Assembly (NCBI GenBank): GCA_946223075.1
Contig: CAMILZ010000031.1
Coordinates: 1 to 18,463, forward strand
Direction of reading: 5' to 3'
Source: an uncultured Dermabacteraceae bacterium
GTDB lineage: Bacteria > Actinomycetota > Actinomycetes > Actinomycetales > Dermabacteraceae
DNA: 18,463 bases
Shown: positions 1 through 6,897 of the stretch, piece by piece
Layout of the letters: the number at the start of each line of letters is the position of its first letter
Position numbering within the stretch: position 1 is the first letter of the stretch
The notes under the pieces: generated by a model
Database searches by the model: none
Told to the model about the DNA's origin: nothing
What the model saw: only the letters and a program-made list of their open reading frames with translations
Made by a program: the position numbers and the translations under genes

Positions 1-54
<54 letters not shown>

Positions 55-56
55 TC

Positions 57-107
57 TGACCTGGGGAAACACTCTCAATGAGGGTGCTTCCCTGGGTCAT
101 TTTTCTT
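57..107 (+). terminator. Element-borne terminator just inside attL
   Basis: A 12-bp stem (57-68 with 88-99, two G-T wobbles) continues into an inner stem (70-75 with 81-86). It is followed by a T-rich tract at 100-107. It sits 3 nt after the repeat and would end transcription from the tRNA, taking the place of the original terminator now at 8571-8601 beyond attR. Confidence 0.8.
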
Positions 108-111
108 CAAG

Positions 112-132
112 GTACGCGCAAAAGTACGCTCA
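112..132 (+). repeat. 21-bp end repeat, left copy (putative Int/Xis arm site)
   Basis: The 21 bases are identical to 8403-8423 near the other end and in the same orientation. Each copy is itself two near-identical 9-nt units, GTACGCGCA and GTACGCTCA, spaced 12 bp apart. Repeats at both ends but outside the core att repeat are typical of integrase arm-type or excisionase sites. The function is inferred; the repeat is seen directly. Confidence 0.7.
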
Positions 133-215
133 AGTAGCCCAAACGAGGCAAACGCCGCCAGGGGCGGCGACGAGCACGTTGATGAAAATTCATACTCGAT
201 TGAGGAGATTTCGTC

Positions 216-773
216 ATGACTGTTCTTGAAATCCCGTCCCCTGTTACAGCGTGCTTCGAGGGGGCGAAGGTATGGGTCGGGTGCCTAAATTGTTACAACA
301 ACGCGGATCTTGTCGGTGAGTGGTTCGACGCCTGCGAAGCGGCCGATGTCACCCTTGATGTTCTTCACCTTGAGCACCCGCTTCAAGAGGGTTGCGAAGA
401 GATGTGGTGTTTCGACGTTGACGGGATGCCAGTCAATGAGGAAATGGACCCGCTCACTGCTGCAAGGTGGGGGAACCTGCTGAGCTTCATCGACGAAAAG
501 CTGCAACCGAGCTTCTTTGCATGGATCGAGGCAGGTGCGGTGAGCTATGGCTCAGACGGTATGCCCGATCCTCAGGCGTTCGAAGAGGCGTTCATTGATG
601 TCTTCACTGATTTCCGTGAATATGCAGACCGCCTCGCAGATGAGACCCTCTTGTTCGATGTAAGCGAGGAAGTTCGTCGGTATTTTGACTATGAGAGCTT
701 CGCACGCGATCTAGCTATGGACCACATCGTGGAAACGCTACCCGATGGCAACATCGTGGTCTTCCACGCCTAA
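216..773 (+). CDS. ardA: ArdA-like antirestriction protein
   Basis: The protein has 185 residues, close to the usual ArdA length of about 165-185. The N-terminal stretch KVWVGCLNCYNNADLVGEWF (about residues 18-37) fits the ArdA opening, in which a beta strand leads into a YNN...G.W motif. The C-terminal part has a RYFDYESFARDLAMD-type segment and ends in a short strand (NIVVFHA), also as in ArdA. It is very rich in Asp and Glu. Members of this family are acidic dimers that mimic bent B-form DNA and block type I restriction enzymes, protecting incoming DNA. Start: ATG with GAGGAG about 7 nt upstream. A small GC hairpin (153-169) lies upstream. It is the leftmost gene of the element and has its own terminator. 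The gene fits a mobilizable element; I have not confirmed the match by alignment. Confidence 0.82.
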   Translation: MTVLEIPSPVTACFEGAKVWVGCLNCYNNADLVGEWFDACEAADVTLDVLHLEHPLQEGCEEMWCFDVDGMPVNEEMDPLTAARWGNLLSFIDEKLQPSFFAWIEAGAVSYGSDGMPDPQAFEEAFIDVFTDFREYADRLADETLLFDVSEEVRRYFDYESFARDLAMDHIVETLPDGNIVVFHA

Positions 774-781
774 ACCCGATG

Positions 782-815
782 CCCCAGCCCTAAACAAGGG
801 CCGGGGTTTTCTTTT
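782..815 (+). terminator. Terminator after ardA-like gene
   Basis: A 9-bp stem with one mismatch (782-790 with 798-806) and a 7-nt loop is followed by TTTTCTTTTT. It lies 9 nt after the stop codon. Confidence 0.85.
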
Positions 816-827
816 TCGCCTAAGACC

Positions 828-944
828 GGGAACCACGGGCACCGGTTCCCTAAGTTCCCGGAACTCTCGGAACCGGTTCCAGGGGTTCCCATCGCTGAAA
901 TCTGTGCTATACTGGAACCGTCGGAACCGGTTCCCACGGTTCCC
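828..944. promoter_or_regulatory. GGAACC palindrome cluster: operator of KfrA-like gene
   Basis: Two perfect 12-bp palindromes GGAACCGGTTCC lie at 869-880 and 923-934. Around them are further half-sites (GGAACC or GGTTCC and close variants) at about 829-834, 844-849, 855-864, 885-889, 914-919 and 938-943. The two palindromes head a 27-bp imperfect direct repeat, 868-894 and 922-948. A TATACT -10 hexamer at 908-913 lies between the palindromes, with a weak TTCCCA (886-891) as a possible -35, so bound protein would cover the promoter. KfrA proteins repress their own genes, which suggests autoregulation. A partition or replication iteron role is possible too. Confidence 0.75.
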
Positions 945-963
945 ATCGATAAAGGAGAAAACA

Positions 964-1548
964 ATGACCACTGTCCATATCACTGATTCGCAGCGCGAAA
1001 AGCTCGATGCTGCTCGCGAGAAGCTCGTTGCCGACGGCACCGACATCAGCGGTTCCCAGCTTGCCGAGCTCGCTAAGGTCCGTAAATCCACCGCCCTCGC
1101 CTACCTTCGTGAGAAGGAAGCCGAGGCACTCCAACTGTCCGACACTCCCGATATGCCCTCCGACCCAGAAGCCTTTAAGGCCGCCGCCAAGGCCATGTGG
1201 CCGGTGCTGTGGGCTGTAGCACAGGCTGAATACGCTGATCGCGTTGACGAGCTCGTTGGGCTCTCGCAGTCACGCGACGAGCGTGCGCTCAAGGCCGAGG
1301 AGAAGGCTGAAGAAGCTGTGAAGACTGCTGAGGCGCATAAGGCATCTGAAGCCCGTATGCGTGAAGAGCGCGATGCTGCCGTTGAGGAACGCGACAAGGC
1401 GCTTGAGGAAGCCGCTGAGGCGTCTGAGAGAGCGTTGAAGGCTGAGGGAGCTGAGGGCGCGCTTGAGGCTCGGATCAAGGCTCTAGAAGAAGCTCACGCG
1501 CGTGAGCTCGCGAACCTCAAAGCTGCTTACGAATCGAAGAAAGAGTGA
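964..1548 (+). CDS. KfrA-like DNA-binding protein with alanine/glutamate coiled coil
   Basis: The protein has 194 residues. Residues 1-55 form a small basic helical domain (SQREKLDAAREKLVADGTDISGSQ... KSTALAYLREKE) that resembles the KfrA N-terminal DNA-binding domain. In that domain a helix ending in 'LVADG' is followed by a 'S...L.K..KST....LRE' recognition segment. From about residue 95 to the end the chain is a long, charged Ala/Glu/Lys/Arg coiled coil. Plasmid KfrA proteins have this layout. They bind operator repeats at their own promoter and support plasmid stability or nucleoid-like organisation. Start: ATG with AAAGGAG about 6 nt upstream; an upstream in-frame extension would run through the operator repeats and is rejected. 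Transcription ends at a hairpin shared with the convergent relaxase gene. Family call is moderately sure; function is inferred. Confidence 0.65.
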   Translation: MTTVHITDSQREKLDAAREKLVADGTDISGSQLAELAKVRKSTALAYLREKEAEALQLSDTPDMPSDPEAFKAAAKAMWPVLWAVAQAEYADRVDELVGLSQSRDERALKAEEKAEEAVKTAEAHKASEARMREERDAAVEERDKALEEAAEASERALKAEGAEGALEARIKALEEAHARELANLKAAYESKKE

Positions 1549-1556
1549 CCTCCCCT

Positions 1557-1598
1557 AAGTGAAAACCCCGGTGCCTTGCGGCATCGGGGTTTTCACTT
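1557..1598. terminator. Bidirectional terminator between kfrA-like and mob genes
   Basis: A 19-bp near-perfect stem (1557-1575 with 1580-1598, one G-T wobble) encloses a 4-nt TTGC loop, with A-rich 5' and T-rich 3' flanks. It serves both converging genes and overlaps the last bases of the mob stop codon. Confidence 0.9.
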
Positions 1599-3126
1599 AC
1601 CAGTAACCGTAATCACCATCATCGGCTTGCTTCCGAGGAGCTGCCCCCGGAGGCCTCTTCTGCGGCGCTGAGCCAGGAGCACGCTTTTGAGGAGCCGAGC
1701 CAGGAGCCCGCTTCCGAGGAGCCGTACCCGGTGGCCGCTTCTGAGGCGCGGGAGCCTTGGGCATACGCTTACGCCGTTCGAGCATCTCACGCGCCTGCTG
1801 TGCCTCGCGGGTCTCCTGGTCCTCCAGCCTCGGGAGCACCTCACCAACTTCGCGAATACCTTCGTTGTAGATTTCCCCGAGGCGCCTGGTCTCGTCCTCA
1901 CGAGCGCCCAGCTCCCGCTCACGCTTGTCCAGCGAGTGCTCCCAAGCATCATCCCGCTTCTCACGTTCGTCGAGCTCCTCCCGCAACCGTCGGTTTTCCT
2001 CGCGGTCCTTAGCCACCTCAGCCTTCTCTGCCTTGAAGCTCTCCTTCTCTGCCTTGAAGCTCTCCTTCTCCGCCTCAAGCTGCTTCCAACCCTCCGCAAG
2101 CTCCTTCTCCCTAGCATCATTCTCCTTCCCACGCTCCTCGTTCTCCGCCTCGCACTCATCGGCCCACTCCTGAAGCTCTCGCGCCCACTGCTCCAGGGAC
2201 TGCTCCTCCGCCTCAAGACCGTTCTTAGCCTCGATACGAGCCTTGTCTTTCATCCGACCGTACTGAGGCCCAGGCAGACTCCCCTTATCGCTCACTCGAA
2301 CGTCCGTGACGTCGTACCCGCGCTCGCGCAGTGCCGCTCGGTAGTCATCATGAACCTTCTCAAGCTTCGCCGGACCCTCAACCCTGTTGCCCCCGCCTAT
2401 GCGTTGCCAGTTGGGTGTTGCCTTGTCCTTCTCGTCAAAGTCCACGCTTGCCAGCACTACGTGCACATGCGGAGTCGTTTCATCCATGTTCAACGAGACA
2501 CCCAGCACGCTCCGCTCCTCCATCTGGAGAGCCTCAAGCAAGCTCTCGTAGTAATCCATCAACATGCGCTCCACCGCTTCGCGCTCTTCGTCGTCTTCAC
2601 GCCATTTGGGGAAGGTTTGTTCAAACCACCCGTTCTCGACCGAAGGGTGAAGCACCCAGGTCACTGCGCTGACCGTTGCACTGTTCGTCCTGCCCGAGAG
2701 CTTCCCAAGGCTCCTGGAAGGCTTGTGCGGATAGCGGGGCCGCTCAAGCTTGAGCTTACTGAAATCCGGCTCCGGGGGAACGTCCTCGCCCCTTTCCAGC
2801 GCACGTTTCTTAGCTCTCCTATATTTGCGCTTTTCCGCTTCTATAAGCCGTTTCTCTTCCGTTTCACGCGACTCCGCTCCGAACACGTCGAAGTAGCGCG
2901 CCATCGCGTCATCGTAATCTCCAGGCACGAGAGCCCCGGCGTCCTCGTCGTACACGAAGTTCCGATTCCAACTGATGCGCGCATCATCAACGTTCGCGTT
3001 CGCGTGCGTCCCCACCCCGCGTTCGTCCCTCATCGCGTGCTTGAGAACGCTGTAAACGGCGTTCCGTCCGCTCTGCCCGGCGTGATGCTTCACAAAGTTG
3101 GCACTAGGCGCGAGCTGTGCACTCAT
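1597..3126 (-). CDS. mob: MOBV (Mob/Pre) family relaxase
   Basis: The protein has 509 residues from the ATG at 3126, which has AAAGGG 9 nt upstream; a GTG 18 nt earlier lies on top of that site and is less likely. The N-terminal part has H30-A-M-R33, matching the HxxR motif that carries the nucleophilic His of MobM-type relaxases. It is followed by an N/R-rich strand (ISWNRNF). Residues 214-222 (MDETTPHVH) are the metal-binding motif of Mob/Pre enzymes. Relaxases nick oriT, bind the 5' end and lead the strand into a recipient. Residues from about 285 to 455 are a charged coiled coil with a doubled EKESFKA unit. The C-terminus carries basic Pro-rich repeats. No type IV secretion or coupling-protein gene is visible, so the element would depend on a helper. 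A candidate oriT lies about 135 bp upstream on the same strand, as in pMV158. Confidence 0.9.
   Translation of the reverse strand: MSAQLAPSANFVKHHAGQSGRNAVYSVLKHAMRDERGVGTHANANVDDARISWNRNFVYDEDAGALVPGDYDDAMARYFDVFGAESRETEEKRLIEAEKRKYRRAKKRALERGEDVPPEPDFSKLKLERPRYPHKPSRSLGKLSGRTNSATVSAVTWVLHPSVENGWFEQTFPKWREDDEEREAVERMLMDYYESLLEALQMEERSVLGVSLNMDETTPHVHVVLASVDFDEKDKATPNWQRIGGGNRVEGPAKLEKVHDDYRAALRERGYDVTDVRVSDKGSLPGPQYGRMKDKARIEAKNGLEAEEQSLEQWARELQEWADECEAENEERGKENDAREKELAEGWKQLEAEKESFKAEKESFKAEKAEVAKDREENRRLREELDEREKRDDAWEHSLDKRERELGAREDETRRLGEIYNEGIREVGEVLPRLEDQETREAQQAREMLERRKRMPKAPAPQKRPPGTAPRKRAPGSAPQKRAPGSAPQKRPPGAAPRKQADDGDYGYW
1642..1749 (-). repeat. Four 27-bp tandem repeats in the 3' end of mob
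   Basis: The four consecutive units code for APQKRPPGT-type nonapeptides with small changes (Q/R, P/A, T/S/A). They form a basic, Pro-rich tail of the relaxase. Unit number may vary between strains through slipped replication. Confidence 0.8.
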
Positions 3127-3259
3127 GGTGGATCGCCCTTTCACTGACCCTGATTGTTTCTCCTCGAAAAATCACGATCCCTGAAAGCCCGATGTGTTTG
3201 CGTGTACCCGGGGTCCCTGGACCGTAATCACAACGTCGGTTGATGATCACTATCCTACC

Positions 3260-3307
3260 CCATGTACACGTCAACACTAGCCCCTTACGGTTGTCCGCGA
3301 GCGGACA
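3260..3307 (-). other. Candidate oriT (MOBV nic region plus hairpin)
   Basis: Read on the minus strand, 3279-3260 is TAGTGTTGACGTGTACATGG. As I recall it, the pMV158 nic region reads TAGTGTG/TTATACTTTACATGG. The TAGTGT start and ACATGG end agree, the length differs by 2 nt, and the orientation relative to mob is the same. A perfect 7-bp inverted repeat (3292-3298 with 3301-3307) lies just 5' of it. The similarity is from memory and short. Confidence 0.5.
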
Positions 3308-3373
3308 CCTCGGGGCGCTTGCAGCGGGCTATGCCCTACGGGCACTCTCAACGCTCTTTTGAGCGTCGAGAAA

Positions 3374-3424
3374 GGGCCTGTGGGGCTTGAATCCGCCGAT
3401 GCGAATCCTTGCCCTCACAGGCCC
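3374..3424 (-). terminator. Putative terminator of the polymerase operon
   Basis: On the minus strand, GGGCCTGTG (3424-3416) and GGGC pair with GCCC and CACAGGCCC (3382-3374) through one bulged A, giving about 13 bp. TTTCT follows. It lies 28 bp after the stop of the small gene at 3452-3766. The 24-nt loop is long for a terminator, so a role in the neighbouring oriT region is also possible. Confidence 0.5.
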
Positions 3425-3451
3425 GAAACGAGCTTCGTTCAGACGGCTCTG

Positions 3452-3766
3452 TCAGCCCTCTTCACTGCGCTCTCCAGCACTCTCTTGAACCTCTCGCGCA
3501 CGCGCTTCGCGCTTCGCTTCGAGTGCTTCGACGTGCTTGTTCCACATGTGTTCACTAACCCGTTCACGGGTCTCGTTCACACGGTGCTCGAACGTCTCAT
3601 CGAACTGCTTGCAGAGTGCTTCGAGCGCGAGCGCTTCAATCTCGTGGCGATGGCGGTGAAGGAAACGCTCGTTGTCCCTGAGGAGCTTCAGTGAAGCCTT
3701 GTCGCGCGCAATGCGCGCTTCGAGTTCTTCGCGCGTTTCCGTGGGTAATTGTGTTTGCGTGTTCAT
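3452..3766 (-). CDS. Small charged helical protein of unknown function
   Basis: The protein has 104 residues, is rich in Glu, Arg and Lys, and is predicted almost wholly helical, with heptad-like spacing (EELEARIARDKASLKLLRDNE; then EALALEALCKQF). I see no signal peptide, membrane segment or catalytic motif. Start: ATG with AGAAAGG about 9 nt upstream. It follows the polymerase gene by 49 bp on the same strand, so it is probably the last gene of the HTH-polymerase operon. A DNA-binding or replication accessory role would fit the position, but nothing in the sequence proves one. I do not recognise the family. Confidence 0.6.
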   Translation of the reverse strand: MNTQTQLPTETREELEARIARDKASLKLLRDNERFLHRHRHEIEALALEALCKQFDETFEHRVNETRERVSEHMWNKHVEALEAKREARAREVQESAGERSEEG

Positions 3767-3815
3767 GATATATACCTTTCTAATGTTTGTTAGTTATGTT
3801 TATTTGTAGCGATAA

Positions 3816-5087
3816 TCATGAAGCGAGAGCGAGATCACAAGTCTTGTTCAGCTTGTCGATCCAAGGCTCGATGACCTCAAGCGGGAGCATGGAGGAAGCC
3901 CGTTCGGCACGGCGAGCGTTCTTCCAATCACCCTTGCTCAGACTCCCTAATCCAAGGCGCTCAAGGCCATCCAGCTTCTCCTGAACCGTGGTGCCGGGAT
4001 CCGCGAGCTCAGGGATTTCCACCACACCGAGGCGATGTGCTTGAACCACGGACATGAGAATCGCGCGATCACTCGAACCGATCCTGCGCCCGGCACCGGC
4101 CTTGTATCGCACCTCGAAGTCACGCCACTCAGACTCGGTTCGCAAGCACCCGTGAGCGGCTATCTCACGCCCGATACGACGCGCTTTCAGACATTCCTCA
4201 ACCGTCTCAAACGGTCGTGTCTCGAACCCCGCGAAGGCGTGTGTAGAACCGTCAGGGAGCACCACTTCAGCGTCCTTGATCGTGTCGAACACAGGCTCAC
4301 GTTTCAGGTCGAAGTCCATGCTTAGGCGGCGCTCGATCACCTTGGAAACAAATTGTTTGCGATCAGTCGTGGAGCTGAGTTCCTGGAAACTCGGGAAGTC
4401 CGTGTAAGCGTTAGGGACCCTGCCCGTACGGCTCACCACAGCGGTAAGAAGTGCCTCACGATCCTCGCGCGAATCGTTTACTAACCCATCGAACTTCAAA
4501 CCGTTATGCGCACATACCCCGTTCGGTTCAAGAGATACGTTCCCACGTGTCGTGAAGTTCAAAAGATCGCTCTGATGATGCTTGACCTCCCAGATCGAGC
4601 CGTCTCCAGTGAGCGCTCGACGCGAGTCTTGGAGAACCGGTTTAAGCCCGTACATATCGAGCGAAGCAACAGTTTCAATGTCCAGATCGGTAATGAAACC
4701 GTCGGTCGTGACAGAGAAAACGGTGCCACCAAGATCGGAGATTTGGTTCATCACTGCCATGAGCTCGGCGCGCACGAGAGATGTGGTCGTGGCCGCGTGA
4801 TAGGGAGACGTGACGGCGGAACCACCGACATCCCCCATAGCCTGCTCCGTGGCATTCCATGCCCTTCTACCCACGACATCCTGCGCGGTCTTGCCATAGG
4901 CAGAGTTCACAGCGGTCTTCAGAGTGAGCTCTTCGATAGATCCCTTGCCAAAAGCCTTCTTCGCTGTGTTTCGGTCATCAATGAGCTGCTTGACAGCGTG
5001 ACGGAGCACACGGCTGGGCTCATCGCCCATGCGCATAACGCGCAGCTTGTAGCCAATTTGTGCGGTGATCTTCGCGCCGAGCTTCAA
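3816..5087 (-). CDS. Family B DNA polymerase, C-terminal part (after frameshift)
   Basis: This 423-codon frame, opened by a TTG with no ribosome-binding site, continues the polymerase begun at 6694. The frame stays open and protein-like upstream of the TTG, to about 5198 (DVAYPCIPVYADDTLVYPR), and takes over where the first frame stops making sense. It carries palm motif B as LKTAVNSAYGK (residues 56-66) and motif C as VTTDG (126-130). In motif C the first Asp of the usual DTD is Thr, but the catalytic second Asp (D129) is kept. A NFTTRGN segment (177-183) lies where the KxY-type thumb motif is expected. Repairing one missing base would give a single protein of about 959 residues. That is longer than phi29 polymerase and in the range of piPolB or linear-plasmid enzymes. 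As it stands the fragment lacks motif A and the exonuclease domain and is unlikely to be active or translated alone. Confidence 0.75.
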   Translation of the reverse strand: MKLGAKITAQIGYKLRVMRMGDEPSRVLRHAVKQLIDDRNTAKKAFGKGSIEELTLKTAVNSAYGKTAQDVVGRRAWNATEQAMGDVGGSAVTSPYHAATTTSLVRAELMAVMNQISDLGGTVFSVTTDGFITDLDIETVASLDMYGLKPVLQDSRRALTGDGSIWEVKHHQSDLLNFTTRGNVSLEPNGVCAHNGLKFDGLVNDSREDREALLTAVVSRTGRVPNAYTDFPSFQELSSTTDRKQFVSKVIERRLSMDFDLKREPVFDTIKDAEVVLPDGSTHAFAGFETRPFETVEECLKARRIGREIAAHGCLRTESEWRDFEVRYKAGAGRRIGSSDRAILMSVVQAHRLGVVEIPELADPGTTVQEKLDGLERLGLGSLSKGDWKNARRAERASSMLPLEVIEPWIDKLNKTCDLALAS

Positions 5088-6694
5088 AGCGAGCCAGAGT
5101 TCAGGACCACTGACCCAAGTACCAGCGATGCCTTCGCTTGTGCGCGGGTAGACAAGGGTGTCGTCCGCGTAAACCGGGATGCACGGGTAAGCAACGTCTT
5201 CGGAAATTCGAAGCTGACGTACGCAACTACGGGGGACGTTGGATCAGGCACGTCATTTAGAGTGAGCTCACGCTCGTGGATCACGTCACCAATCACGCCC
5301 GCTTCCCAGTCCACATCAAGAACGCTCGCCATAGCCGTTGGATACGCATTTTGAGCGTCAATGTCGATAGTGGGGCGAGGGTAGAAACCCGGTGCAGGGC
5401 AAGCGTTCAAACCACCGTGATATGCGAGTGCGAAGGCGTGCACGACGGTCTCCGCAGCACCGTCGATAGGTTTACGGCTACGAGCTTTGTAGAAACTCAA
5501 GCCCTCGTCATCGTCGGGCTCCACGCCGTCGTCAACGTCTTCGAGACCGGCGAATGCAAGGCGGAACTCTTTCGCTTTCTCCAGACCAAAGTACGAAGCC
5601 CCGGACTTAGCGATGCTGCTTGCAGCACCGCCGCTGAGGGTGACAGGGGGCAGGGCGCCGTCACCCCACATGCGCGCGAGATACTCGACAACGATCACTG
5701 CGTCGTTGATGCCGTACTCCAAAAAGTCTTCGAGATGGTGTTCTCGGTATTCATGCATCCTCGAAATCCAGTCGCCCGGAACATCGAGTTTCGGTACACC
5801 ACACGCCTCGCCAAGCGCCTTCAGTGACTGTTTCCCTGCGGGTGCATGGGCCATCGTGTCACGAACGGTGACACTGAGCGCTTTCCACCACCAATGATTG
5901 CGGCTAGGACTCTGGAGTCGAAACGGCATGAGAGTGACGAGACCGCCCGCAGCGGACGTCAAAAGCCGCATGTGATCAGTCACGAACTGATCAACTTTGA
6001 AGGTTGTGAGATCAGCGCTGGCGAAGTGACAGGCAAGTGTTACAGGCACCGCATACTTCGCGAGAGCATCGACCCGAGCTTTCCAGTCGTCACCGCTCCA
6101 AGACTCATCCCAAAACACGTTCCTCGGCACGCCGTCTTCGGTGACGCCAACACGGGCGCGAGCCATATCCCATAAGCGAGCTTCCCGAACCACACACCAG
6201 AGCGCACCGATAAGCGTGATCTCGTCACCCGCATCGCGCGGAAGGATCACGATCTCGACCATGATCATGGGGTCCTTGGGATCCGGAGTAGCGAACTGGT
6301 AGCTATCAACGACACGCGTACCCGCTACTTCGTGGAATTCGGTATCAAAACCCACAACCTGCGCCGCGCGCCCCGTGCCCATGCCCCTGACAGACGCTAG
6401 AGACCCGAAATCAACAGTCTCAAAACCGTGCGGAGTCGCGGGGTCAAAACCCGGGGCCCCAGGTATAGGCTTATGACCCCCACCCCCGAAAACGCTCTGA
6501 CCTGCGGAAATGCCACCTTCCAGGGGGGTGTTCCAGCGGGAGGCAGGCCTTGCCTCCCTTTGAATGTTAGCTTCGTCACACCCCTTTTTCGAGGGCCTTT
6601 CTGACCTTCTGGTAAGGACGTCGAAGACGGTCCCACGGTCCTCAAGTTCGGTGTGATTCCACCCCTCCAGAGCCTTGTAATCGGCGCTGTTCAT
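5084..6694 (-). CDS. Family B DNA polymerase (piPolB-like), N-terminal part, frameshifted
   Basis: The frame has 536 codons; residues 1-498 look genuine and the last 38 are frameshift noise. The 3'-5' exonuclease motifs are ExoI FDTE (D117, E119), ExoII HFASADL (D228) and ExoIII YGINDAV (Y327, D331). Palm motif A is DAQNAYP (D446-P452, the Dx2SLYP motif). Family B enzymes with this exonuclease layout include protein-primed and primer-independent polymerases. Lack of a terminal-protein gene, tRNA att sites and an Int/Xis pair favour the primer-independent (pipolin) group, which copies the excised circle without a primase. Start ATG at 6694 overlaps the HTH gene stop by 4 bp (ATGA), so the two are translationally coupled. 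Residues 1-105 match nothing I know and include a Gly-rich stretch. Polymerase class is sure; the pipolin subgroup is an inference. Confidence 0.85.
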   Translation of the reverse strand: MNSADYKALEGWNHTELEDRGTVFDVLTRRSERPSKKGCDEANIQREARPASRWNTPLEGGISAGQSVFGGGGHKPIPGAPGFDPATPHGFETVDFGSLASVRGMGTGRAAQVVGFDTEFHEVAGTRVVDSYQFATPDPKDPMIMVEIVILPRDAGDEITLIGALWCVVREARLWDMARARVGVTEDGVPRNVFWDESWSGDDWKARVDALAKYAVPVTLACHFASADLTTFKVDQFVTDHMRLLTSAAGGLVTLMPFRLQSPSRNHWWWKALSVTVRDTMAHAPAGKQSLKALGEACGVPKLDVPGDWISRMHEYREHHLEDFLEYGINDAVIVVEYLARMWGDGALPPVTLSGGAASSIAKSGASYFGLEKAKEFRLAFAGLEDVDDGVEPDDDEGLSFYKARSRKPIDGAAETVVHAFALAYHGGLNACPAPGFYPRPTIDIDAQNAYPTAMASVLDVDWEAGVIGDVIHERELTLNDVPDPTSPVVAYVSFEFPKTLLTRASRFTRTTPLSTRAQAKASLVLGSVVLNSGSL

Positions 6695-6897
6695 CGAACA
6701 CCACCGCCCGTGCGGACGCGGTTGCTCTCGATGAAATCGTCAAGGTCTTCTTTGAGATAGCGGACCGAGCTACCGAGCTTGATGAAGTCCGGGCCCTTGC
6801 CCAGAGTTCTCCAGTTGGAAAGCGTCTTGTGGGTTACTGCGAGGTATTCAGCAGTCTGTTCTGGAGTAAGTACTTGTCCCTTGTTGTTTTCGGGCAT
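6691..6897 (-). CDS. Excisionase-like winged HTH protein (HTH_17 type)
   Basis: The 68-residue protein is a single AlpA/Xis-type winged helix-turn-helix. Residues 9-24 (VLTPEQTAEYLAVTHK) hold the first helices, 25-31 (TLSNWRT) the recognition helix, and 33-56 (GKGPDFIKLGSSVRYLKEDLDDFI) the wing and last helix. Such proteins bend DNA at att sites and steer tyrosine recombinases toward excision, and some also act as repressors. It is the first gene of the minus-strand operon, overlaps the polymerase start by 4 bp, and faces away from the integrase across a 314-bp gap that holds candidate operators. Excision and polymerase would thus be expressed together, which fits replication of an excised circle. 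Start: ATG at 6897 with GAAAGG about 12 nt upstream. Confidence 0.85.
   Translation of the reverse strand: MPENNKGQVLTPEQTAEYLAVTHKTLSNWRTLGKGPDFIKLGSSVRYLKEDLDDFIESNRVRTGGGVR

Larger units (their letters stand above)
3127..3451. other. 325-bp non-coding region: mob leader, candidate oriT, hairpins
   Basis: I see no gene here. From mob outward the region holds the mob leader, a pMV158-like nic sequence on the minus strand (3260-3279), and several hairpins: TGTCCGC with GCGGACA (3292-3307), TGCCC with GGGCA (3332-3344), and ACGCTC with GAGCGT (3351-3366). A long terminator-like hairpin (3374-3424) completes it. This structure density fits a transfer origin and possibly a single-strand origin. 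Confidence 0.6.

Noticed and set aside
745..963. Upstream extension of the KfrA-like frame
   Set aside because: It would translate the operator palindromes and terminator; the ATG at 964 has a good AAAGGAG.
1642..1749. Regular short repeats that could suggest a CRISPR array
   Set aside because: The 27-bp units are directly joined without spacers and code in frame for a Pro/Lys tail of the relaxase.
1687..3147. Long open frame on the plus strand opposite the relaxase
   Set aside because: It is antisense to a gene with clear relaxase motifs, and its translation is low-complexity Leu/Pro/Arg sequence with no motif of its own.
3452..3766. Terminal protein for protein-primed replication
   Set aside because: The small protein is charged and helical, but nothing marks it as a terminal protein, and the element has circular-type att ends rather than inverted terminal repeats.
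5195..5210. Programmed -1 frameshifting in the polymerase gene
   Set aside because: No X XXY YYZ heptamer lies in the zero frame here and no downstream pseudoknot is apparent, so mutation or sequencing error is simpler.
4506..5354. Plus-strand open frame opposite the polymerase
   Set aside because: It is a shadow of the polymerase coding strand, with no ribosome-binding site and no recognisable domain.
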